Assembly (NCBI GenBank): GCA_027593175.1
Contig: JAQCJI010000018.1
Span: forward strand, 1-38,089
DNA length: 38,089 nt
Direction of reading: 5' to 3'
Source of the DNA: Bacteroidota bacterium
Lineage (GTDB): Bacteria > Bacteroidota > Bacteroidia > Cytophagales > Cyclobacteriaceae
The number at the start of each line of letters is the position of its first letter. Position 1 is the stretch's first letter. Shown piece after piece: positions 6,954 through 14,999 of the stretch. The notes under the pieces are model-generated. The model had not been told where the DNA came from, did not search any database, and was given only the letters and a program-made list of their open reading frames with translations. The translations under genes and the position numbers were made by a program.

Positions 6954-8135
6954 ATGAATAACCGCAACCTATTTTTGGCCCATTTAGCCCAAACAACAGA
7001 CTTTCCTCTTGCTATCGAGATTGTAAAAGCCGAAGGAGTATACCTCTATGGCCCCAACGGAGAGCGCTACATGGACCTTATCTCGGGTATTGGCGTAAGC
7101 AATGTAGGACATCGTCATCCCAAAGTGACCGAGGCCATCCACCAGCAAGTGGATACCTACCTTCACTTAATGGTGTACGGAGAGTACATCCAATCGCCCC
7201 AGACGCTTCTTGCAAAAGCCTTGATAGATACTCTTCCTCCTTCATTGGATAATGTATATTTGGTCAATAGCGGTTCAGAGGCCATTGAAGGTGCTCTAAA
7301 ACTAGCCAAGAGATACACCAATCGTCGAGAGCTCATCTCCTGCGTAGATGCCTACCACGGCAGTAGCCACGGAGCCTTAAGCGTGGGAGGAAATGAACTA
7401 TTTAAACGTGCCTACCGCCCTCTTCTGCCGGGTACTTCTCAGATTTTTTATGGGAGTTTTTCTGATTTGGAAAAAATTAGCACTGATACCGCTGCAGTTG
7501 TCATTGAAACCATCCAAGGAGAAGCTGGCATCCGTGTAGCCTGCAAAGAGTACTTCAATGCACTTCGAACCCGCTGCGACCAAACCGGCACCCTATTAAT
7601 CTTGGACGAGATCCAATCAGGATTTGGAAGAACAGGCACTTTCTGGGCTTTTGAACAAATGAATGTCGTCCCAGACATACTCGTCTGCGCAAAAGGTATG
7701 GGGGGCGGCATGCCTATCGGTGCCTTTATAGCCAATAAAGACCTGATGGGGGTATTCAAAAACAATCCACTGCTCGGCCACATTACTACCTTTGGAGGTC
7801 ACCCCGTGTCCTCAGCTGCCTCTCTAGCCACCTTAAAAGTCCTTCAAGAAGAAAAGCTGATCGAACAGGTAGAAGCCAAGGTAAACCTATTTAGGTCCCT
7901 TCTCGTACACACCCGCATCCGAGCCATTCGCAACCAGGGATTGATGATGGCGCTTGAGTTTGACTCTTTTGACGTACTCAAACCAATCATTGACCGCGCC
8001 ATTGAATTGGGGGTAATTACCGATTGGTTTCTCTTCTGCGATGATAGCATGCGCATTGCACCTCCACTAACCATAACTATCGACCAAATCCATGAAGGCT
8101 GTGCACTTATCCTCCAAGCTATTGATGGGAATTGA
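6954..8135 (+). CDS. Class III PLP-dependent aminotransferase
   Basis: A 393-aa fold-type I, class III aminotransferase of the acetylornithine / ornithine / 4-aminobutyrate group. Visible motifs are VNSGSEAIEGALKLAKRYT (104-122), VIETIQGEAGI, LILDEIQSGFGRTG (215-228; Asp218 contacts the PLP pyridine nitrogen) and CAKGMGGGMPIGAF, whose Lys247 forms the Schiff base. THGHP-like TTFGGHPVSSAA follows. ATG 6954 gives the usual family length; an in-frame extension to 6840 would run inside the methyltransferase. The amino donor cannot be assigned, and no arginine or GABA pathway genes are nearby. It is probably cotranscribed with the methyltransferase (gap 13 bases). Confidence 0.88.
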   Translation: MNNRNLFLAHLAQTTDFPLAIEIVKAEGVYLYGPNGERYMDLISGIGVSNVGHRHPKVTEAIHQQVDTYLHLMVYGEYIQSPQTLLAKALIDTLPPSLDNVYLVNSGSEAIEGALKLAKRYTNRRELISCVDAYHGSSHGALSVGGNELFKRAYRPLLPGTSQIFYGSFSDLEKISTDTAAVVIETIQGEAGIRVACKEYFNALRTRCDQTGTLLILDEIQSGFGRTGTFWAFEQMNVVPDILVCAKGMGGGMPIGAFIANKDLMGVFKNNPLLGHITTFGGHPVSSAASLATLKVLQEEKLIEQVEAKVNLFRSLLVHTRIRAIRNQGLMMALEFDSFDVLKPIIDRAIELGVITDWFLFCDDSMRIAPPLTITIDQIHEGCALILQAIDGN

Positions 8136-8217
8136 TCGGGTCTACTCAAAAAATATTCCCTAAACCATTCCATTTTTTACTCTAATTTTCACCATTCCCA
8201 ATAACATCAGCCCACTT

Positions 8218-10614
8218 ATGAAATTAGTTATCCGCATTATTGGCATCCTATTGATTGTTCTTTTAACAGCTCTCCTAGGCTTTATTTACTGGAATAGTCC
8301 ACAATACGATGGAGAGGTGGCGCTTACTGGACTCAGCAAAGAAGTAGTCACACACTTTGACGAGTATGGGGTTCCACATATCTATGCCCAAAACGAAGCG
8401 GATGCCTACCGTGCCTTGGGCTATGTACATGCCCAAGAACGCTTGTTTCAGTTAGAAATGCTGCGAAGAGTGGGTTCGGGTACCCTAGCGGAACTTTTAG
8501 GGCCAGATGTGGTAGAAATAGATCAGTTTTTCCACACCCTAGGTATTCCTAAACATGCCAAAGAGAGTACAAAAGCTCTCCTTGCCAAAGGGAACAGCCC
8601 TTGGAAAAGTGCATTGGAAGCGTATATCGAAGGAGTCAATCAATTTATTGAACAAGGCCAACTTCCAGTAGAGTACCTACTACTGGGTGAAAAGCCCCGA
8701 GTCTATACCTTAGATGACATGCACTCAGTCTTGGGCTACATGTCTTTCTCCTTTGCTATGGGATTAAAGACCGACCCACTGGTAACCCAGATCGCCCGGA
8801 AATGGGGATCTGATTACCTCGCATCACTATCGGTACAGTCGCTACCTTCCCACCATGTGATCCCTGTTAACTATCCTGACTCTTTGGTAGCAGTAGGGAG
8901 CATCGTAAATTCCAAGCTAACCGCTTTATTGGAAAAACTACCTACGCCACTTCTGGAAGGATCCAATGCCTGGGTGATCTCAGGTAGCCGAACCAAATCA
9001 GGAAAGGTGCTTTTTGCCAATGATACCCATATTGACTTTGCCTCCCCTTCCATCTGGTTTGAAGCACATATCGAATACCCAGGCTATAGCTTTTATGGCA
9101 ATCACCTGGCAGGTATTCCTTTTGGCTTAGTAGGTCATAGCCGTCACCATAGCGTGGGACTAACCATGTTTGAAAACGATGACCAAGATTTTTTTGAGGA
9201 GAAATTAAATCCTACCAATTCCAATGAAATTCTCGTCGGTGATTCCATCTATCCCATCACCTCTCGAACTGAAGTGATTCAAGTAAAAGGCCAGCCTTCA
9301 ATCGCCTTCGAAATCAAAGAAACCATTCATGGTCCTGTCATCAACCCCGTGGTCAAGGAAATCAGAGCGCTGACCTCCAATCCGGTAACCTCCTGGTGGG
9401 TCTATCTATTAGAACCTACACGCGCCCTAGAAGCCGTTTACCAACTCAATCATGCCTCCACAATGCAAGATGTAGCCGATGCCTCTTCACTAATTCATGC
9501 TCCTGGACTGAATATCATGTATGGCGATGACAAGGGAAATATTGCCTGGTGGGCGGCAGCTAAACTACCCATTCGTGGCGCTGCTGTACACTCCAAAATC
9601 TTTGCCGATGGCTCAGACCTGGCTGCACAGCCCCAAGGGTGGTACCCATTTACCGAAAATCCACAAAGCATCAACCCTGAATCTGGATTTATTGCCTCGG
9701 CCAACAACCAGCCTGACAGTACGAGAAGTGGCCTATTTTTCCCTGGATACTACTACCCAGGTGAGCGTTGGAACCGTATTGCCAAGACTGTAACCGCAAA
9801 AAAAGACTGGGACCAAGAATCCATGCAGGCGCTTCAGCTTGAAACCGTCAATGAACAGTCCATCAAAACCGCAGCCTTCCTACTCACTCAAGTGGAACAG
9901 GGAAATTTTGAAAAGTATACGGAAATCTTGGAAGAGCTAGGTCAATGGGAAGGAGACCATGACCTAAAGCATACTGCTCCTACGCTTTTTTACAAGTGGC
10001 TCTACCATACCCTGCGACTCGCCATGGAAGATGAATTGGGTAAAGAAGGGTTTGAAAGCTATCTACAAACCTTTATGATGATCCGAAGCACGGCTCATTT
10101 CTTGAATCACGAGCAAAACCTATGGTGGGATAAGAAAAATACCAAAACCAAAGAAAAGCGGGCAGAAATAATTAGCGAAGCACTTCGTACCAGCTTGGAC
10201 GAACTCACCCAGCAGTTTGGAGAAGATCAAAGCGATTGGGAGTGGAAAAAAGCAATCTCAGTAGAGCATCCACATCCTCTAGGTGCTAAAAATCCATTGG
10301 ATAAACTATTCAATGTTCGAACAGAAGCTGTCGAGGCTAACGAGGAATCGGTCAATAAACTGGCTTTCAAATTGAATGGCAGCGGAATCTACAAGGTCAC
10401 CTCTGGCCCTGCCATGCGTATCCTCTTGGACTTTGAAAATGTGGAGAAGTCGGTGTCAGTTTTACCTACTGGAAACTCTGGCAACCGTTTTAGCAAGCAC
10501 TATTCCGACCAGAAAGACCTCTTTGTAGAAGGAAAATACCGCCCTCAGCTAATGAACAAGGAAGAAATTTTGGAAGATGCAAAGGGAACGCTTAAACTAG
10601 TACCAAAAAAATAG
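8218..10614 (+). CDS. Penicillin acylase family (S45) N-terminal nucleophile hydrolase
   Basis: A 798-aa Ntn hydrolase precursor. Residues 1-24 form an N-terminal membrane helix (RIIGILLIVLLTALLGFIYW) that would export or anchor the protein at the periplasm. The alpha-chain region shows FDEYGVPHIYAQNEADAYRALGYVHAQERLFQLEMLRR (positions 47-84), typical of the family. LEGSNAWVISGSRT contains the expected autocleavage site Gly248|Ser249, where Ser249 becomes the catalytic N-terminal nucleophile. FANDTH and the later FIASANNQP (substrate/oxyanion region) are also conserved. Family members hydrolyse amides such as beta-lactams, acyl-homoserine lactones and acylated amino compounds, and the natural substrate here is unknown. 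An amidase acting on N-acyl amino lipids or AHLs is conceivable. No transcription terminator was seen after it; a long non-coding stretch follows. Confidence 0.92.
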   Translation: MKLVIRIIGILLIVLLTALLGFIYWNSPQYDGEVALTGLSKEVVTHFDEYGVPHIYAQNEADAYRALGYVHAQERLFQLEMLRRVGSGTLAELLGPDVVEIDQFFHTLGIPKHAKESTKALLAKGNSPWKSALEAYIEGVNQFIEQGQLPVEYLLLGEKPRVYTLDDMHSVLGYMSFSFAMGLKTDPLVTQIARKWGSDYLASLSVQSLPSHHVIPVNYPDSLVAVGSIVNSKLTALLEKLPTPLLEGSNAWVISGSRTKSGKVLFANDTHIDFASPSIWFEAHIEYPGYSFYGNHLAGIPFGLVGHSRHHSVGLTMFENDDQDFFEEKLNPTNSNEILVGDSIYPITSRTEVIQVKGQPSIAFEIKETIHGPVINPVVKEIRALTSNPVTSWWVYLLEPTRALEAVYQLNHASTMQDVADASSLIHAPGLNIMYGDDKGNIAWWAAAKLPIRGAAVHSKIFADGSDLAAQPQGWYPFTENPQSINPESGFIASANNQPDSTRSGLFFPGYYYPGERWNRIAKTVTAKKDWDQESMQALQLETVNEQSIKTAAFLLTQVEQGNFEKYTEILEELGQWEGDHDLKHTAPTLFYKWLYHTLRLAMEDELGKEGFESYLQTFMMIRSTAHFLNHEQNLWWDKKNTKTKEKRAEIISEALRTSLDELTQQFGEDQSDWEWKKAISVEHPHPLGAKNPLDKLFNVRTEAVEANEESVNKLAFKLNGSGIYKVTSGPAMRILLDFENVEKSVSVLPTGNSGNRFSKHYSDQKDLFVEGKYRPQLMNKEEILEDAKGTLKLVPKK

Positions 10615-11031
10615 TAGCAAGGATTGCACGATTTCCAACTTCAAACTTCGAAATCCAGCAATCAGCGTTAGGTATTCGACATGAAGTTAAATACTGTAAT
10701 TCGTACCTCGAACAAAGTAAAAGGTGCTTTAAAAAGCAATAGCTAAGAAATTATTAGGATCGCACTTCTTGCTTCCCCTTATTTAGTTTCTGCACCAGGG
10801 TGGATAAAAAAATAAAGCACCTAAAACCATTTGCTAATAAGGTAAGTTAATCTTATTTAACACGAAAAAGTACAATAAACCAAGTAGCAGGTACAAAGTA
10901 GGAGACACAAAATAATAAATACGAAATACGGACTTGAGACAAATGTTGAACTCTAGACGCTTTATATTGAATTAAGCAATAGAAAAACATACAATTACCT
11001 GAATCCCATACTTAATATTTCAAACTATTTT
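10615..11031. other. 417-base non-coding region with degenerate short repeats
   Basis: No convincing reading frame is present. The sequence is AT-rich and contains related short words such as ACTTCGAAATCC, TACGAAATACGG and GTACAAAGTAGG. The last recurs after msrB as TACAAAGTAGGG at 11443. A perfect 10-bp inverted repeat, AGGTGCTTTA (10722-10731) and TAAAGCACCT (10813-10822), brackets 81 bases. This looks like decayed repeat sequence or a relic of a small mobile element. The msrB promoter must lie near its 3' end but no consensus match was found. Confidence 0.5.
10722..10822. repeat. 101-bp segment bounded by perfect 10-bp inverted repeats
   Basis: AGGTGCTTTA at 10722-10731 and its exact reverse complement at 10813-10822 enclose 81 bases without coding potential. 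The size resembles a MITE or a structured RNA, but no target-site duplication is evident. The repeat is seen directly; its nature is uncertain. Confidence 0.35.
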
Positions 11032-11442
11032 ATGAGTAAAAAACCCTATCCTATCCAAAAGTCTGAAGAAGAATGGCAGGATCAATTGGACCAGCAATCC
11101 TATCAGGTCTTGCGCAAAAAAGGGACGGAAAGCCCATTTACAGGCCCCTATACGCTTAATAAGGAAACGGGGGTTTATTCTTGCAAGGGCTGTGGCATCC
11201 CAATTTTCCACTCTAACTTCAAATACGATAGTGGCTGCGGTTGGCCTAGCTTTACCCATCCAATCCATCCTGAGGCCATAGAAGTTCAAATGGACTATAG
11301 CCACCTGATGATCCGCGAGGAGATTCTTTGTGCTTCCTGTGGAGGGCATCTGGGACATCGTTTCCCCGATGGACCTTCGGATAAGGGCGGCATTCGGTAT
11401 TGCATTAATTCGTTGAGCATGAAGTTTGGGAAAGAATCATAA
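11032..11442 (+). CDS. msrB: Peptide-methionine (R)-S-oxide reductase MsrB
   Basis: A 136-aa cytosolic MsrB that reduces methionine-R-sulfoxide in oxidised proteins. Zinc ligands are present as two CxxC pairs, Cys51/Cys54 and Cys100/Cys103. The catalytic cysteine is Cys124 in GIRYCINSLSM. Cys69 in SGCGWPSF is at the place of the usual resolving cysteine. The HLGHRFPDGP signature is also present. The length is standard for stand-alone MsrB, with no fused MsrA domain. It is flanked by non-coding sequence on both sides, so it is probably a single-gene transcript. A nested palindrome starts three bases after its stop codon. Confidence 0.96.
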   Translation: MSKKPYPIQKSEEEWQDQLDQQSYQVLRKKGTESPFTGPYTLNKETGVYSCKGCGIPIFHSNFKYDSGCGWPSFTHPIHPEAIEVQMDYSHLMIREEILCASCGGHLGHRFPDGPSDKGGIRYCINSLSMKFGKES

Positions 11443-11444
11443 TA

Positions 11445-11475
11445 CAAAGTAGGGAGTAGAATTCTAATTACTTTG
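11445..11475. promoter_or_regulatory. Nested palindrome after msrB
   Basis: CAAAGTA (11445-11451) and TACTTTG (11469-11475) are inverted 7-bp arms. They enclose the perfect 10-bp palindrome TAGAATTCTA (11457-11466). It begins three bases after the msrB stop codon and could fold as a two-part hairpin. There is no T-run behind it, so it is not a standard intrinsic terminator. Confidence 0.4.
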
Positions 11476-11486
11476 CTCTTGATACA

Positions 11487-11501
11487 TTGTACTTGGTACA
11501 A
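11487..11501. promoter_or_regulatory. Palindrome upstream of the his promoter (candidate operator)
   Basis: TTGTAC-TTG-GTACAA is a perfect inverted repeat with 6-bp arms and a 3-bp centre. It ends three bases before the -33 element of the putative his promoter. That location suits an activator or repressor site, but the binding protein is unknown. Confidence 0.35.
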
Positions 11502-11504
11502 GCC

Positions 11505-11534
11505 TTGCTTTTTAGCAGCCATACCCTATCTTTG
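11505..11534 (+). promoter_or_regulatory. Promoter of the his leader and operon
   Basis: TTG (11505-11507), a 19-base spacer and TATCTTTG (11527-11534) match the Bacteroidota -33/-7 consensus. Transcription would start near 11540, only a few bases before the leader-peptide ATG at 11543. Confidence 0.6.
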
Positions 11535-11542
11535 TTATCGAA

Positions 11543-11626
11543 ATGAAAAATAACGCAGCAATTCTTACTTTTTCTCTGCCTGCACAGGAGATCCATCTGC
11601 TGCATCATTTCCATCATTCCTCTTGA
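11543..11626 (+). CDS. Histidine operon leader peptide (HisL-like)
   Basis: A 27-codon reading frame, ATG 11543 to TGA 11624-11626, ends in the residues EIHLLHHFHHSS. Five of the last ten codons are His, all CAT, at 11594, 11603, 11606, 11612 and 11615. It begins a few bases after a good promoter and lies 102 bases before hisG, the first gene of a his operon. This is the hallmark of a ribosome-mediated attenuator leader: when charged tRNA-His is scarce, the ribosome stalls on these codons. It has no significant length or fold of its own, and the peptide product itself is probably irrelevant. His clustering by chance exactly in front of hisG is very unlikely. Confidence 0.82.
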   Translation: MKNNAAILTFSLPAQEIHLLHHFHHSS

Positions 11627-11660
11627 GAGGAAAAACTATACAGCCCTCCCGGTGAGGCTG
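11619..11660 (+). promoter_or_regulatory. Candidate his attenuator: four mutually exclusive pairing segments
   Basis: Four short segments can pair in alternative ways: (1) CCTCT 11619-11623, (2) AGAGG 11626-11630, (3) CCTC 11645-11648 and (4) GAGG 11654-11657. Pairing 1:2 makes a tight hairpin over the leader stop codon. Pairing 3:4 is part of a longer hairpin, CAGCC(C)TC / GAGGCTG at 11641-11660. Pairing 2:3 would exclude both. A ribosome stalled on the last His codons would cover segment 1 and free 2 to pair with 3. A ribosome at the stop codon would cover 1 and 2 and let 3:4 form. Hairpin 3:4 has no U-run after it, so how it would stop expression is unclear. Confidence 0.5.
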
Positions 11661-11728
11661 ATGATAGGTATTTGGCCATTCACCCCCCCTTCAATCAAAT
11701 CGTTTACCATCCCATTCAAAGTGTCCTT

Positions 11729-12589
11729 ATGGAACAGATTGTACGTATTGCCGTTCAGAAAAGCGGAAGACTCTCCGATGACTCACTCAGCCTAATCAAG
11801 GAATGTGGTATCAAATTTTACAACGGAACAGGTAAGCTCAAGTCTACCTCCACTAACTTCCCAGTAGAATTCCTATTTCTTCGAGACGATGATATCCCTG
11901 GATATGTAGCTGATGGGGTGGCAGATCTAGGTATCGTGGGGCAAAATGAGGTGGCCGAAAAAGATAAAGAAGTGCTTGTGCTCAAGAAACTTGGCTTTTC
12001 CAAATGTCGTCTTGCACTTGCTATACCCAAAGGAACTCCCTACGAAGGACTTCGCTATTTTGAAGGAAAAAGCATCGCCACTTCCTATCCAAAAATTCTG
12101 AAAGTCTACCTTCACACCCATCAGATCAACGCCGATATTCACGAGATCAGCGGCTCCGTTGAGATCGCTCCCAGCATTGGCCTTGCCGAGGGAATTTGTG
12201 ATATCGTCAGCTCGGGATCTACCCTGATGATGAATGGACTTAAGGAGGTAGAGGAGGTATTTGCCTCCGAAGCAGTCCTGATTGGCCATCCCCAGTTGAG
12301 CGAGTGGAAAAAAAGCATCGTAGATAAGCTACTCTTCCGAATCAATGCCGTGCAAATGGGCAAGAGTAATAAATATGTACTCATGAATGTGCCCAATGCT
12401 GCGCTGCCCAAGATCATATCCCTAATTCCTGGTATGCGTAGCCCTACCATCCTCCCCTTAGCCGAAGAAGGCTGGTCCTCGGTACACTCTGTATTGAGCG
12501 AAGATCAATTTTGGGAGAATATGGACGAACTCCGCGCTGCTGGCGCCGAGGGAATCCTAGTCGTTCCTATAGAGAAAATGGTTATTTAA
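11729..12589 (+). CDS. hisG: ATP phosphoribosyltransferase, long form
   Basis: A 286-aa HisG catalysing the first step of histidine synthesis, ATP + PRPP to N1-phosphoribosyl-ATP. The N-terminal RIAVQKSGRLSDDSLSLIKECGIKF and GVADLGIVGQNEVAE are the typical catalytic-domain segments. EGICDIVSSGSTLMMNGL (about 175-192) contains the PRPP-binding loop. The extra C-terminal part (about residues 215-286, ending in the AAGAEGILVVPIEKMV segment) is the ACT-like regulatory domain of the long form, which permits histidine feedback inhibition without HisZ. ATG 11729 was chosen because it matches the family N-terminus; the frame is open to 11672. It is the first structural gene after the leader peptide, 16 bases ahead of hisD. 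Confidence 0.96.
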   Translation: MEQIVRIAVQKSGRLSDDSLSLIKECGIKFYNGTGKLKSTSTNFPVEFLFLRDDDIPGYVADGVADLGIVGQNEVAEKDKEVLVLKKLGFSKCRLALAIPKGTPYEGLRYFEGKSIATSYPKILKVYLHTHQINADIHEISGSVEIAPSIGLAEGICDIVSSGSTLMMNGLKEVEEVFASEAVLIGHPQLSEWKKSIVDKLLFRINAVQMGKSNKYVLMNVPNAALPKIISLIPGMRSPTILPLAEEGWSSVHSVLSEDQFWENMDELRAAGAEGILVVPIEKMVI

Positions 12590-12605
12590 TAATGATCCCT
12601 AAGAC

Positions 12606-13901
12606 ATGAGACTACTCGTTAACCCCAGTCCTGAAAAATGGAAAAAACACTTGGCTCGCCCAGTGTTGGAGTTCAAAAAAATCAATCAAATCGTCAAACC
12701 CATCTTCGAAAAAGTGGAGACAAGTGGAGACAAAGCGCTGAAAAAATTTGCCAAAAAATTCGATCAGGTCCACTTGGATAGCCTCTTGATCAGCTCCGAA
12801 GAAATTCAGGCTGCTATTCTTCTGGTACCTGAGGACTTGAAAAAAGCCATCGCTATAGCCAAGTCAAATATTGAAAAATTTCACGCTGCTCAGGCTAATC
12901 CAGAACTGATCGTCGAAGTGATGCCTGGTGTCACCTGCAGTAGAAAAAGTGTACCCATCCGACGCATAGGGTTGTACATCCCCGGAGGAACGGCGCCCCT
13001 CTTTAGTACAGTTTTGATGCTGGGTGTACCAGCTGTCCTAGCCGGCTGCAAGGAAATCGTACTCTGTAGCCCTACCAACCGAGAGGGGAACATTCACCCA
13101 GCCATCCTCTACACTGCCCAATTGATCGGCATTACTAAAATAGTCAAAGTAGGAGGTGCACAAGCCATTGCTGCCCTTACCTTTGGAACAGAGTCTGTCC
13201 CACAAGTAGATAAAATCTTTGGTCCTGGCAACCAGTATGTGACCGCAGCAAAGCAGTTAGCTACCAAGTACGGTGTTGCCATCGATATGCCCGCAGGTCC
13301 CTCAGAAGTGCTCGTCTATGCCGACGAAACAGCTATCCCTGCCTTCGTTGCCGCCGACCTTCTCTCCCAAGCAGAGCATGGGGTGGATTCTCAGGTGATA
13401 TTGGTTTCTCCTTCAGAAGATTTCGCTAAAAAAGTTTTAGTCGAAATCGACCTACAGTTGGAAAGCCTTCCTCGGAAGAATATTGCTACCAAAGCGCTCC
13501 AAAACTCCTGTGCAGTAATCCTAGAGGATACCGACATTGTACTGGACTTGATCAACGATTATGCTCCCGAGCACCTTATCCTTGCTGCAGCCAAAGAGGA
13601 AGAGATTCTGGACAAGATTTACAATGTAGGTTCGGTTTTTATCGGCAACTTTACTCCTGAAGCCGCAGGAGATTATGCCTCTGGTACCAACCATACCCTT
13701 CCCACCTATGGCTATGCTCGCAACTACAGTGGGGTATCCTTGGACAGTTTTGTGAAAAAAATCACCTACCAAAAGATTACACCTAAAGGTCTTAAAGCCC
13801 TAGGTCCTGCAGTAGAGATCATGGCCGCCAACGAGCAGTTGGACGCACACAAGCAGGCGGTCACCCTCCGACTCAACTATCTAAAAACCAAGAAAAAATG
13901 A
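12606..13901 (+). CDS. hisD: Histidinol dehydrogenase
   Basis: A 431-aa zinc enzyme that oxidises L-histidinol to L-histidine in two NAD-dependent steps. Recognisable segments are IGLYIPGGTAPLFSTVLML (121-139) and VGGAQAIAALTFGT. FGPGNQYVTAAKQ and the signature around DMPAGPSEVLVYAD (227-240) follow. The zinc and catalytic residues fall in LLSQAEHGVDSQ (Gln255, His258), YAPEHLIL and GDYASGTNHTLPTYGYAR. Full family length (about 430 aa). Its stop codon overlaps the hisC start as ATGA (13898-13901), so the two are translationally coupled. Confidence 0.97.
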   Translation: MRLLVNPSPEKWKKHLARPVLEFKKINQIVKPIFEKVETSGDKALKKFAKKFDQVHLDSLLISSEEIQAAILLVPEDLKKAIAIAKSNIEKFHAAQANPELIVEVMPGVTCSRKSVPIRRIGLYIPGGTAPLFSTVLMLGVPAVLAGCKEIVLCSPTNREGNIHPAILYTAQLIGITKIVKVGGAQAIAALTFGTESVPQVDKIFGPGNQYVTAAKQLATKYGVAIDMPAGPSEVLVYADETAIPAFVAADLLSQAEHGVDSQVILVSPSEDFAKKVLVEIDLQLESLPRKNIATKALQNSCAVILEDTDIVLDLINDYAPEHLILAAAKEEEILDKIYNVGSVFIGNFTPEAAGDYASGTNHTLPTYGYARNYSGVSLDSFVKKITYQKITPKGLKALGPAVEIMAANEQLDAHKQAVTLRLNYLKTKKK

Positions 13902-14953
13902 AGGTTGACCTAGCTTCTCTCCTCCGTCCTCACCTACTGAAGCTGAAGCCGTATACCTCTGCCCGCGATGAATATAGCGGTTCGGAAGGGGTGTTTTTAG
14001 ATGCCAACGAAAACCCTTTTGGCTCCATCACCCAAGAGGACCACAACCGCTACCCTGACCCTTACCAAAGTGTCTTGAAAGAGGGAATTGCAAAGATTAA
14101 AGGTTGTAATCCCTCCCAGATTTTCTTAGGTAATGGATCGGATGAGGCCATTGACCTGCTCTTTCGTGCCTTCTGCAATCCGGGGAAGGACAATGTAATT
14201 CTTCTACCTCCCACTTACGGTATGTACGAGGTGAGCGCCTCCAGCAACGATGTGGAGGTTCGAAATATCCCCCTCACCCCTTCCTTCCAGTTGGAACCAG
14301 AAAAAATCCTTGCAGCAGCAGATGGCCAGTCTAAAATTTTATTTGTCTGCTCCCCTAATAATCCATCTGGAAACCAGATGAAGCGAGACGATATCTATTT
14401 TCTTTTGGACCGCTTTCCGGGTATTGTGGTGGTAGACGAAGCCTACATCGATTTTAGCTCAGAACCAAGCCTTATCCAAGCGCTAGACAAGTACCCCAAC
14501 TTGCTGGTAATGCAAACTTTCTCCAAAGCCTGGGGATTGGCCTCCCTTCGCTTAGGGATGGCTTTCAGTAGTCCCGAACTGATTGGTATACTCAATCAAA
14601 TCAAACCACCCTACAACATTTCAGGATTGACCCAAGACACGGTTCTTGCAGCCCTGCCAAACAAGGGGAAGGTGGAGAAGTTTATCCAAAAAATTCTGGA
14701 GGAACGTACCTTCCTGCATCAGGAACTCGAAAAGATGCCTTACATTTTGCACATTCATCCCTCGGATGCCAACTTCCTCTTAGTCCAGGTACCAGATGCA
14801 AATCGCTTCTACAAAGGCTTGATTGAGGAAAAAGTAATCGTGCGCAACCGCTCTACGGTCCTGCACTGCGAAGGCTGTCTGAGGATTACGGTAGGAACGC
14901 GGGAAGAAACCCATGCCTTACTCCAAGCTTTCGAAAAAGTGGCGCACTCTTAA
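13898..14953 (+). CDS. hisC: Histidinol-phosphate aminotransferase
   Basis: A 351-aa fold-type I PLP aminotransferase that converts imidazole-acetol phosphate to histidinol phosphate. LDANENPFG (34-42) is the typical HisC substrate-loop motif and RYPDPYQ follows. [18 protein letters not shown] (Asp180) and [14 protein letters not shown] give the PLP lysine Lys210 and the phosphate-binding Arg218. The start overlaps hisD by four bases. The next gene, hisB, starts 46 bases after its stop. Confidence 0.96.
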   Translation: MKVDLASLLRPHLLKLKPYTSARDEYSGSEGVFLDANENPFGSITQEDHNRYPDPYQSVLKEGIAKIKGCNPSQIFLGNGSDEAIDLLFRAFCNPGKDNVILLPPTYGMYEVSASSNDVEVRNIPLTPSFQLEPEKILAAADGQSKILFVCSPNNPSGNQMKRDDIYFLLDRFPGIVVVDEAYIDFSSEPSLIQALDKYPNLLVMQTFSKAWGLASLRLGMAFSSPELIGILNQIKPPYNISGLTQDTVLAALPNKGKVEKFIQKILEERTFLHQELEKMPYILHIHPSDANFLLVQVPDANRFYKGLIEEKVIVRNRSTVLHCEGCLRITVGTREETHALLQAFEKVAHS

Positions 14954-14999
14954 CCTTAATTCAAAAATTCCAATTTTAGAACCATTTCCTCCTACTTCC

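Noticed and set aside
8183-8190. TAATTTTC before the penicillin-acylase gene as a -7 box
   Set aside because: The last base deviates from TAnnTTTG and there is no -33 element, so it was not listed.
11020-11358. A 112-aa minus-strand frame
   Set aside because: It is antisense to msrB, which is unambiguous.
11672-11728. Longer N-terminus for hisG
   Set aside because: The extra residues lie in the leader region and do not match HisG; the conserved start is MEQIVRIAVQKSGRL at 11729.
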